From: Hyphomicrobiales bacterium
GTDB taxonomy: Bacteria; Pseudomonadota; Alphaproteobacteria; Parvibaculales; Parvibaculaceae
Reading direction: 5' to 3'
DNA length: 64,000 bases
Assembly: GCA_016124805.1 (NCBI GenBank)
Contig: WGND01000004.1
Coordinates: 124,001-188,000, forward strand
The notes beneath the pieces were generated by a model. It was given only the letters and a program-made list of their open reading frames with translations, was not told where the DNA came from and did not search any database. Shown here piece after piece: positions 8,704-18,500 of the stretch. The first letter of the stretch is position 1. Each line of letters begins with the position of its first letter. Both the position numbers and the translations under genes were made by a program.

Positions 8704-9398
8704 GCGACAACAGCACCACGCCACCCGAACAGAAAAAAATGGGCCTGCAGCCCAACTGGATGCGACCGGCCCTTTTTGCCTCGCTCGCCTTCAATCTTTT
8801 TGTTGTGGGCCTGCTGGCAGCACCGCTGCTGCTGATGCCCTTCCGTGATCAGATGATGCCCTGGCATGACGGGGATGATGGTCATGGGCCGGAGCGGATC
8901 GGTGACATGCCCCAGGGCCCCGAGCGCATGATGCGCCGGGGGCTCGCTGCGCTTGATCCGGCAGACCGCAAGAAGATGCGCGCCATCGTGATGGAATCGC
9001 TGCCGCTCATCAAAGAGCGGATGCAGGACATGCAGCAGGCCAAGCTTGAACTGACGCAGGCCATGTCGGCTGACCCCTATGACAAGGAGAAGCTCGAGGC
9101 CGCCTTCGACAAGATGGATCAGGCCATGCTGAATATGGGTCGTGCCGCGCGCGAAAGCATGATGAAGGCGCTGGCCGACATGCCCGCCGAGCAGCGCAAG
9201 CGCATGGCGAAGGCCATGGCCAACATGGATGGCCCTGTAAGGCATCGTCTCCGCGATGGCCAGCGTCCTCTTGATCCGGATCGGGTGCGCCGTTTCCGGG
9301 AGCGGATGCAGGAACGGTTTGGTGAGGATTCTTCCAAAGCTGGGCCTGAGGCCGGTTCTGATGATATGAACACGCCTGACGAGGCCCCCCAGCCATAA
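8700..9398 (+). CDS. Periplasmic heavy-metal-sensor-like protein (CnrR/Spy-like helical fold)
   Basis: A 232-residue protein with an N-terminal membrane anchor (about residues 20-42) and a long helical periplasmic region rich in Met, Asp and Arg (for example LDPADRKKMRAIVMESL and LADMPAEQRKRMAKAM). This is the pattern of the periplasmic heavy-metal sensor family related to CnrX/CnrR and Spy. Translation probably begins at the TTG at 8700, inside the stop of the upstream gene; the next Met is 13 codons later and would leave most of the protein intact. With the sigma factor and membrane protein it forms a likely metal or envelope-stress sensing circuit. No metal ligand set can be read with certainty. 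Confidence 0.75.
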   Translation: MSDNSTTPPEQKKMGLQPNWMRPALFASLAFNLFVVGLLAAPLLLMPFRDQMMPWHDGDDGHGPERIGDMPQGPERMMRRGLAALDPADRKKMRAIVMESLPLIKERMQDMQQAKLELTQAMSADPYDKEKLEAAFDKMDQAMLNMGRAARESMMKALADMPAEQRKRMAKAMANMDGPVRHRLRDGQRPLDPDRVRRFRERMQERFGEDSSKAGPEAGSDDMNTPDEAPQP

Positions 9399-9408
9399 GA
9401 CATGCGCG

Positions 9409-9433
9409 CCGGCCTCGCTTACCCTGAGGCCGG
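9409..9433 (+). promoter_or_regulatory. Perfect hairpin touching the ribosome binding site of the next gene
   Basis: CCGGCCTC (9409-9416) pairs perfectly with GAGGCCGG (9426-9433) around a nine-base loop. The 3' arm runs into GGGAG at 9432-9436, the ribosome binding site for the ATG at 9442. There is no T-run, so it is not a standard terminator. It could lower translation of the oxidase or attenuate read-through from the sigma operon. A regulatory role is inference. Confidence 0.4.
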
Positions 9434-9441
9434 GAGACGCC

Positions 9442-10785
9442 ATGAGCTGGTATCACGAAAGCATGTTTGACAGGTCGCGGCCGGTGGGCAGCTTCTGGGA
9501 GTCAGAAGCCCCACCGCTTGCCGCCGGTGTGGATCTGGGGGCGCTGGCCGGTGACGCGCAATGCGATGTCGCCATTATCGGCGGCGGCTATACCGGGCTT
9601 TCGGCTGCGCTCCATCTCGCCCGCGACCATGGCATTGATGTCTGTCTGCTGGAAGCAGGCCCGCTTGCCTGGGGCGCCTCCGGCCGCAATGGCGGCTTTT
9701 GCACATTTACCCCCACGGGCCTTTCCATTGACGCGCTGACCCGTCGCTACGGGCTGGATGAAACGCGCCGTTTCATGCGCTCGCAGATGGACGCCGTCGA
9801 CCTCGTGCGGGAGCTTGGTGCGACAGAAGGCATTGATCTGGCCGCGCAGGGCGAGGGCACGCTCGAAGTCGCCCATGCCGCCAGCCGTTATGATGATCTG
9901 GTGCAGGAAGCCGCTATCCTCAGCGGGAAGTTCGGTCTGCCGACACGGCTGCTGACGCGCGAGGAAATGGCCGAGACGCATTATGATTCAACCGAGCAGT
10001 TTGGCGCCTTGCATCTGGGTGTCGGCTTCGGCCTGCAGCCTTTGCGTTTTGCCCGCGGGCTGGCCGCCGCCGCTGCCCGCCATGGCGCGCGCCTGCACGG
10101 CCATTCCAATGTTGTCCGGCGCGAGCGCGACGGGGCAGGGCATTTGCTGCATTGCCAGGGCGGCACCCTGCGCGCCAAACGCATCATCATTGCCACCAAC
10201 GGCTTCACCGAGGAGGCGCTCGACCGCCGCCTCGGCAAGGCCATCGTGCCGGTGGTCTCCAACATCATCGTGACCCGGCCCTTGAGCGAGAGCGAGCTCG
10301 CCGCCCAGAAATGGCAGACCGAGACACCCTGCGCCAATACCCGCGCATTGCTCTTTTATTATCGGCTGCTGCCCGACAGGCGTTTTCTCTTCGGTGCACG
10401 GGGCGACACGACCGGCCGACCCGAAGACGGCGCCCGGATGAGCCGCTGGATGGCCAAACGTCTGGGCGAGGTCTTTCCCGCCTGGGCCGAGGTGCCCATC
10501 ACCCATACATGGCGCGGCTTTGTCTGCATGAACATGCGCCAGACCCCGACCATCGGCCGGATGCCGGATGATCCGACCACCTGGTTCGGCCTTGGCTATC
10601 ACGGCGACGGGGTCTCGGCAGCCCCCTGGACGGGGCGCCTGCTGGCCGCGCTGGTCAGCGGGAATGCGACAAATGACGACATTCCCCTGCCATTGCGCGG
10701 GCTGCCCCCGCGGATTCCCTTATCTTTCTTACGCCGCTGGTATCTTTTGGGCGCACTCGGCTACTATCGGCTCTCCGACACTTAA
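9442..10785 (+). CDS. FAD-dependent amine oxidase of the gamma-glutamylputrescine oxidase type (PuuB/OrdL-like)
   Basis: A 447-residue DadA-type flavoprotein. The FAD site DVAIIGGGYTGLSAALHLAR begins near residue 41 and is followed by WGASGRNGGFC, the GASGRNGG signature of the PuuB/OrdL group. A C-terminal FAD segment contains GLGYHGDGVSAAPWTGR. The ATG at 9442 follows GGGAGAC. It lies 14 bases before a glutamine-synthetase-like gene. In the Puu pathway PuuA attaches glutamate to putrescine and PuuB oxidises the product, so the pairing supports a polyamine or amine catabolic role. No puuC, puuD or puuP is present in the window, so the substrate is open. Confidence 0.78.
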   Translation: MSWYHESMFDRSRPVGSFWESEAPPLAAGVDLGALAGDAQCDVAIIGGGYTGLSAALHLARDHGIDVCLLEAGPLAWGASGRNGGFCTFTPTGLSIDALTRRYGLDETRRFMRSQMDAVDLVRELGATEGIDLAAQGEGTLEVAHAASRYDDLVQEAAILSGKFGLPTRLLTREEMAETHYDSTEQFGALHLGVGFGLQPLRFARGLAAAAARHGARLHGHSNVVRRERDGAGHLLHCQGGTLRAKRIIIATNGFTEEALDRRLGKAIVPVVSNIIVTRPLSESELAAQKWQTETPCANTRALLFYYRLLPDRRFLFGARGDTTGRPEDGARMSRWMAKRLGEVFPAWAEVPITHTWRGFVCMNMRQTPTIGRMPDDPTTWFGLGYHGDGVSAAPWTGRLLAALVSGNATNDDIPLPLRGLPPRIPLSFLRRWYLLGALGYYRLSDT

Positions 10786-10799
10786 CAATCAGGTTTCAA

Positions 10800-12185
10800 A
10801 TGAGTGAACGCGTAAAGCCGGGCCCCAAAGCCTGGGCCGATCTTGCTGAGTTTAATGCCTTTCTGGCCCAGAACGGGGATATCGACTATCTCGACGCTAT
10901 TTTCGTCGACATGTGCGGCACGGTCCGCGGCAAGCGATTCCCCATTGAAGAGGCAGACAAGGTTTTTACCTCCGGCGTTCAGATGCCGCGTTCGCTCTAT
11001 TTCTTCGACGTCACCGGTGTCAATGAAGACATTCTGGGCATGGGCTTTTCAGATGGCGACCCCGACAGCCAGTCCCATCCCATTTCCGGTTCCATCGTGC
11101 CCGTGCCATGGGCTTCCATGAAGCAGGCCCAGGTCCTCATGACCATGGTCGACAGCAAGAACCAGCCGCTCATGCTGGAGCCGCGCAACGTGCTGGCTTC
11201 CGTGGTCCAGAAGCTCGAGGATATAGGTCTGAATGCCATCACGGCCTGCGAATTCGAATTTTATGTGCTCGACAAGGACCGCGACCGCAAGGGCCTGCCG
11301 CAGCCGCCGGTGAACCCGGCCACGGGTCTGCGCGAAACCGCCAATGAAGTCTATGGCATTACCGAGCTTGATGGCTTCATGGCGCTGCTCAAGGATATTG
11401 ACGAAGCCGCCGCCGCACAGGGGGTGCCGGCCTCCGGCGCCACGGCCGAATATGCGCCGGGCCAATATGAGATCAATCTCAATCATGAGAATGATGTTCT
11501 GGCCGCCGGCGACCATGCCGTGATGCTGCGCCACATTATCGGCGCCATCACCCGCAAGCATAATTTCATCGCCAGCTTCATGGCCAAGCCCTTTGTCGGG
11601 CTGACGGGCAATGGCCTGCATGTCCACACCTCCGTGCTGGACAAGGATGGCCGTAATATTTTCGATGACGGGACTGACAAGGGCACCAGGCAGCTGCGCC
11701 ACGCCATTGGCGGCCTCCAGGCGACGCTGGGCGATGCCATGGCCTTCTTCGCGCCCAATCTCAACTCATACCGCCGCTTTGAGCCAAACCTCTTCGTGCC
11801 GGTGAACCGCGCCTGGGGCTATAACAACCGCTCGGTGGCCTTCCGCGTGCCGGCAGGCTCGCCACAGTCGCGCCGCGTCGAGCATCGCGTCTCCGGGGCC
11901 GATGCCAATCCCTATCTGGTGCTCGCCGCCATTCTGGCCGGCATCCATTATGGCATCGTCAACGAGATCGATCCGGGCGACCCCGCCGAGGGCAATGCCT
12001 GCGATATCATGGATGAGGGCATTCCCTTCTATCTGCCCAGCGCGCTCAAGCGCCTGCGCAACTCCCAGGTCATGCGGGACTATCTGGGCGACCAGTATGT
12101 CGATGTCTATGCCGAGACCAAGATGCTCGAATTCGAGAAATTCCAGCGCGCCATCTCGCCTTTGGAATATGACTGGTACTTGTGA
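10800..12185 (+). CDS. Glutamine-synthetase-family gamma-glutamylpolyamine synthetase (PuuA-like)
   Basis: A 461-residue member of the glutamine synthetase fold. It has EFEFYVLDKD near residue 154, the ATP/metal region NGLHVHTSVLDKDG near 273, LNSYRRFEPNLFVPVNRAWG near 321 and a VEHRVSGADANPYLVLA segment near 360. The LNSYRR form with VEHRV fits PuuA and related gamma-glutamyl-amine synthetases better than GlnA, as does the amine oxidase immediately upstream. The Tyr adenylylation site typical of GlnA was not recognised. It probably ligates glutamate to an amine using ATP. Family confidence is high; the exact amine is unknown. Confidence 0.82.
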   Translation: MSERVKPGPKAWADLAEFNAFLAQNGDIDYLDAIFVDMCGTVRGKRFPIEEADKVFTSGVQMPRSLYFFDVTGVNEDILGMGFSDGDPDSQSHPISGSIVPVPWASMKQAQVLMTMVDSKNQPLMLEPRNVLASVVQKLEDIGLNAITACEFEFYVLDKDRDRKGLPQPPVNPATGLRETANEVYGITELDGFMALLKDIDEAAAAQGVPASGATAEYAPGQYEINLNHENDVLAAGDHAVMLRHIIGAITRKHNFIASFMAKPFVGLTGNGLHVHTSVLDKDGRNIFDDGTDKGTRQLRHAIGGLQATLGDAMAFFAPNLNSYRRFEPNLFVPVNRAWGYNNRSVAFRVPAGSPQSRRVEHRVSGADANPYLVLAAILAGIHYGIVNEIDPGDPAEGNACDIMDEGIPFYLPSALKRLRNSQVMRDYLGDQYVDVYAETKMLEFEKFQRAISPLEYDWYL

Positions 12186-12529
12186 GAAATTGTCACTTCC
12201 GAAACGGATGCTTCTTAGGTTGTGGGCCGCGCACAGGCATGGCCTGATGGGTCTAGGTCGAACTGCTTATTTTCCATACAAATGCCTCATGATTGCGCCC
12301 CATATCAAGCCAGATTAGGTGCGTTAACCCTGTGGCATTCTGGTTACGAAATGGGCAGTTTTCCTTAAAAACGGCCAGATTGGCCGGTCGTTATGATTAA
12401 AACTTTCTTTGATGTTACAAATAATGCATCATTAACGGTAAGTATAAAACGGCGGGGGAATGGGGCTGATTCCCTCCGGCTGTGGCCTGCAGGCACAGTA
12501 TTAACGAGCCGCTAATCCTTGGGGGATTC
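12186..12529 (+). promoter_or_regulatory. Intergenic region and structured leader before the giant autotransporter
   Basis: These 344 bases are clearly more AT-rich than their surroundings. A hairpin CGGCCA-GAT-TGGCCG sits at 12372-12386; read leftwards it is followed by a T-run, but no leftward gene ends here. A -10-like TATAAA lies at 12443-12448 without a convincing -35. The leader then folds into two stems: 12454-12461 with 12469-12476, and 12480-12484 with 12494-12498. A GGGGG ribosome binding site precedes the ATG at 12530. No open frame here looks coding. Confidence 0.45.
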
Positions 12530-15500
12530 ATGTCTACGAAAAAAACCACACCTGTCGCCGGTAACTCGACCGTGACAACCCGCGCACTCAAAGCGGCCTA
12601 CAGCCATTACGGCAACACCGCTTATGTCTCCAGCGGTGACGGCAAGACATCCTCCCAGGCAGTGAGGCGCGTCTTTGCGGCAGCGCTCCTGTCCTCAGCC
12701 TCCTTCATGGCAGTGGGTGCGGCAACAAGCACGAGCGCGCTGGCCGGCGTCTGCAACCAGGCCGGTCAGACGGTCAACTGCGGCGGCTCCTTCACCGACA
12801 CCATTGACTATGATGTGGTGAACGATCTGACCGTGGTTCTGAATGTTGGGGCCTCGGTTGACACGAGCAACAATTATTCCGAAGCCTCCGGCGACAATCT
12901 CGGCATCGTCGTTTATTCCGATGGTGATGCAACCATCATCAACCGTGGCGGTGTTTACACGGGCGTGAATGGCGCAGAGAGCTACAGTGATCGGTATGGC
13001 AATCACGGCATCTTCGCCACCGCCAATCAGGATGGCACAGCCACGGTCAAGAACTATGGCAACATCTTTACCGAGACCGAGCGGAGCTATGCGGCCTATG
13101 CCTATGCCGAGGAAGGCGATGCGGTCGCTTACAACGCCGGTCTTATTTCGACATCCGAGGATTATGCAAGTGGTCTGATCGCCCATGTCGAGAGCGGCGA
13201 TACCTATGCTTCGGCCACTGCAACCAACGCTGGAGCCGGCCGCATCTATACTGATGGCAATTATCTTGTGGCTGTCGGGGCGAACACTTCAGCTGAAGGT
13301 GGTTATGCCACGGCGTCGAACGCCGGCCTCGTGAAGAACTATGGTGATCACACGACGGCTGTGAGCGCCGATGCCTATTATGCCGACGCCAGCAACACCG
13401 GCACCATTGCCATGGGCAATGATGAGGGTGATTACGCCTATGACTCAACTGGCGTAGCTGCTTACGGTGTCTATGCGACGGCGACGAACGCAGAAGATGC
13501 GACCATCACGATTTATGGCGGCGATAGCGCAGGCGTCGTGGCGTCTGCAGAATATTCGGCCACTGCGAGCAATGCGGGCTCGATCACAATCACGGGCGAA
13601 GATTCCTTCGGTGTCGTGGCGTCCGGCAGTGAATATGCCAAAGCGGATAACACCTCCACAGGCAGCATCACCATCAATGGCGATTCTGGTGTTGGCGTCA
13701 TCGCTTACGGGGATACCGCAATTGCCAATAATGACGGCTCTGTCGATATCAATGGCGGCGTGGGCGGAAGCTCGTTCAGTCTTTCCGGCTGGTTTTCAAG
13801 AAGCGCACCAAATCTGAATGGCGGCGACAATGAAGGCAGCGATGCGGCCTATAATTATATGGCGCTCGGTGTTGCGGCTTTTGGTGATGTCTCGGCAACA
13901 GCGACCAATGGCGTAGACGGCACAATCAATATTGACGGCCCTGGCGCGGTTGGTCTTTCCGCAACAGCTTACGGCGCTGCCAATGCGACGAACCACGGCT
14001 CAATCACGGTGGGCTCGCTGGAAGATGGCGGCTTCAGCTTCGGCGTCATGGCTGTTACGGAAGACGGTACGGCCACGGCCAAGAATTATGGCTCCATCGC
14101 AACCTTCGGCAATTATTCTTCCGGCCTCCTGGCAGCCTCTGAAGATGGCAATGTCGTTGCCACCAACTATGTTGGCGGCTCGATCACAACCAAGAATTAT
14201 GACGGCTATTCCAACGCCGCAGTCGGCGTCGCCGCCTTCACGGGCACGGGCGATGCCACGGCGACCAATGGTGCCGCGCTGTCGTCGGAAGATGTTGTTC
14301 CGAATGATGTGACCACAGCGGATATCACGACCTATGGCGATCTCGCCTTCGGTGTCGCGGCCAACTCCGTTTACGGTCATGCCTATGCGACCAATACGGA
14401 AGATGGTGTGATCGTCACTCATGGCGACCTGGCTGTGGGTGTGCTGGCTTCCTCCATGTCGGATAGGGAAAGCCGCGCCCAGAATGATGGCTCCATCACA
14501 ACCTATGGTGCTGGCGCCGCCGGTGTCGCCGCTCTCGGCGGTGGCATGGGGCAAACAGAGTCGACTCCTTATGGTGTTGTCTCGGCGATCCTCGACCCCA
14601 ACAATATTCTGGGTCTTGCAGATGTCGAAAAGCCCTTCAATGAGGACATGGTCGCCATCAATACGGGCACCATTCACACCAATGGTCTGAGCTCGATCGG
14701 TGTCTATGCCGCAGCCAGCGTTTCTGATGCCTATGCCGGCAATAGTGGCAATATCTACACGACAGAAGACCGCTCCCTCGGCGTGGCGGCAGCCTCGATC
14801 ACGGGCGAAGCGCGCGCCATCAACTATTCGGGTGGCTACATCCACACCGATGGCGAGCAGGCCACCGGTGTCTTCGCGATCAGCGGCAACTCTGCTTCCG
14901 GCTATGTCTATGATGTTGAAGGTGTCGAAGGCGATGGCGCTTATGCTGTCAACGGCGGCAACTTCTTCATCAGGTCCAGCGAAGATCTGGCCCGCGCGGT
15001 CATCGTCACAACCGGCGACAATGCCGTCGGCGTGAATGCCATTGCCTATGACTCCTCAGCCTGGGCACTCAATAAATATGCCGATATCACAACCGGTGTT
15101 GCTGATGTCTCCGGCTTCAAGGCGCACGGCCTTTATGCCATCTCCACAGGCGGCACTGCCTGGGCATCAAATAAATATTATGGCGACATCACAACCAGTG
15201 GCGACGAAGCCAGCGGTATCAAGGCGATTGCCTCGGGCTATACTAGTGGCGCTCTTGCCGCCAATAAATATTACAGCGACGTAGAGACCTTTGGTGATAG
15301 TGCCTATGGTGTCGCGGCCTTCTCGGAGGGCGACGACGCGATTTCAAGCAATAAGTACCACAGCACCGTCACCACCCATGGTGATCGCTCTATCGGTGTG
15401 CTGGCTTATGCCTCGGAAGATGCCATAGCCGTCAATAGCGGTTACTCCTCGGTCACGACGGGCGGATATAACGCCGCCGGTGTGGTGGCCTATAGCCTGG

Positions 15501-18500
15501 GTGGCGAAGCCACGGCGCTCAACGGCCCGGGTTATTTCGGTGAGGAAGGCGCCTCCTCCATCACCACCTATGGTGATAATTCGGATGGCCTGGTGGCCAT
15601 ATCTGAAGATGGCAATGCGCTGGCTGCCAATGTCTATGGGTCGACAATCGTGACCCATGGCGAAGACTCCTTCGGTGTCACCGCTGTTGCGATCAACGGC
15701 ACGGCGACGGTTTATAATGGCTCCAACGTCGAAACCGAGGAAGGCTTGGCCAGCGACGGCTCGTCGATCACGACCTATGGCATTGACTCCAAGGGTATCT
15801 ACGCGGTCTCACTGGGCTTTTCCGGCCTGAGCGAAGATCATGATGTAAGCGTGAAGAACTACGGTTCGATCACGACCCATGGTCGCTATGCTGACGGCAT
15901 CCATGCCTCATCGGAAGATGGCAGCGTCACGGTACTCAATGACAGCTATGCGACCATCAATACGGGGTCGGAAGTCATTGTGGACGCGCCTCGTGTGCTC
16001 AATGACGGCTATCGTGCCTTCGGCATTGCGGCCTATACGGTCAACGAGGACATTCTCGTTATTAACCGCGGATCGATCACGACGAATGGCGAAGATGGTG
16101 TCGGTATCTATGCCGAGGCCGATGGCTACGGCAATATCACGATCTACAACTCCGGAACGATCACCACGAACGGGGACGGCACCGATGCCGAGAACACCTC
16201 GTCGGGTATCTTTGCTGACGCCCATGAAGGCGGCAACGTCCTCATCGTCAATGAAGATGGCGGCAGCATCACCACCAATGGCGACTATGCCTATGGCATC
16301 ATTGCTTATGGCGACGGCGATGCGGTCACGGTGAAGAGCTACGGTTCGATCACCACGGATGGCTATGAATCCGGCGGCATCTATGCCCGGAATGACTATG
16401 GTGCAGTGACGATTGTCAACGGCTCCACCATTGTCACGAATGGTGAAGATTCGACCGGTATCTGGGGTGTTGCTGAGTCGAACGGCGATCTCTCCATCAC
16501 CAACCAGCTTGGTGCGTCGGTCAAGACCTATGGTGATGACTCGATCGGCATCTATGCTGAGGGGCAGTCAACCGGCAATATCACGGTAACCAATGCCGGC
16601 ACCGTCGCAACGACAGGCGCCGATGCGCATGCGATTTACGCCTATCATGATGGCGAAGGCAACACCTACGTCACCAACACCGAGGATGGTGTCATCACCA
16701 CCACGGGTGATGGGGCGCACGGTATCTTCGCCGAGTCTGAAGAAGATGGTTATGTCTATGTCACCAATGACGGCAGCATCACGGTCACGGGTGAAGACGC
16801 TATCGGCATCAAGGCCTATTCCTACTACTCGGCCTATGTGGTCAACACAGGCACGATCTCTTCTGCCGGAACGGCTGTCGATGTCTATGCCGGTTATGGT
16901 GATGACTCTGAAACAACGGCAAGCTTCATCAATGAAGGCGGCACTGTCACGGGTGATGTCCAGGTTACGGGTTACTATGGTGCCGAGTTCTATAATGACA
17001 GCGGCACAATCACCGGCGCGGTCTTCCTTGACTCCTTTAACGAAAATGTGAACGCCGGCGTCACGGGAACTGGCAACGACATCACCAAAGGTATCCATGC
17101 GGATGCCGAAGGCAGTGCCGATCTCTACTTCGCACAGTCAGACAGCATGACCTTTGCCGATGGCGTCGAGGGCTATGCGCTGAGCGGCTGGGATTTGATC
17201 GAATTCAGGTCAGGCACCACCATTTTCGACAATGGCGGCACCGAAGACACGGTCAATATCCATGGTACCAATATCGACATTGGCGGCTTCCCTGCTGAAG
17301 TGGGCACATATGCGGCCACTGTCCAGTTCTCGGGCGGCAATGACAGCTCGACTTACGTCTATTCCGATCAGACGGATGTGAAATATAACGGCACACTGTC
17401 CGTTGATGCCGCCACGACCGTCAACTTCTCCGGAACAGTGCTCTTCGAGGGTGGTTCGTTCAGTGAAGACGGCAATGCCACCTTCCGCACCCAGCTTGAC
17501 GAAAACGGTGCCGGCGTGATCACGGGCGACCGTGTGATCTTCGAGAACAACTCCAACATCTATGTGGATGTCACGGGGGCCTTTGCCGGTGCGATCATTG
17601 ACGATGACATCCTCATCGCCAGCGCCAGCGGCAATGAAGGTTACGGCGTCGAAGATTTCGGTGCGGTTGTCGCCGACAACACCATTCTCTTCAACTTCCA
17701 GAAGGTGATTGGCGAAGATGGGACCCATACCGTCTTCTATAATGAGGGAGACAACATCCTCTATAGCGGCAACGAGCTCTTCCTCCGTGTCGTGGTCGAC
17801 GAAACAGCCTTCGATCTGACATCGGAAGATGGCGGTACGATCAACGAGAAATCGATGGCCGCCGCGCTGGACAAATATATCCAGACACATCCGACCAATG
17901 ATCCGCTGGTTCTCTATCTTGCCCAGTTCGGCACACCGGAAGAGCAGCAAAAGGCTCTTCTCCAGCTGATCAAGGACATGCTGCCCGATGAATCGGATGG
18001 CGGTGTGGGTGGCACAATCGGCATGTCCGATCTGGTCTTCGACATGATCCTTGACCGTCTGGCCGCTGGTGGTGACTTTGCCGCCCTTGAAAACGGCAAG
18101 ACAGGTGTTGCCGCTGGTGACATGGCACTGGGTGGTGACGGCGACTGGGCCATCTGGGGCCGCATGGGTGCCCTGCAGGCAGAATTTACGCCGAGCAGTG
18201 TTCCTGGTTATGACGCCAAGACATGGGGCATCTCTGTCGGTATCGACGGCAGTGTCGCCAAGGACGTCCGGATCGGTCTGGCTTATATGTATCAGCAGGC
18301 CAAGATCGATGAGAACGGTACGGGGGCGAACTCCAATACCGACATCACCGGCAATGGCGTGATCGGCTACATGGCCTACACCCCGGATCCCTATTTCCTC
18401 AACCTGGCAGTGGGCTACAGCTGGAACTCTTATGAAGGTAAGCGTTTCACCGGTCTGGGTACGAACACAGCTGACTATAACGGCACACAGGCTCTGGCCC

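Noticed and set aside
12454-12500. Resemblance of the autotransporter leader to part of a cobalamin riboswitch
   Set aside because: Short GGGAAT and GGCTGTG pieces recall it, but the conserved core and box are missing and the gene has no link to cobalamin.
12900-16860. CRISPR-like or satellite DNA repeats
   Set aside because: The repeats exist at protein level only; DNA copies differ too much and are in one long reading frame without spacers.
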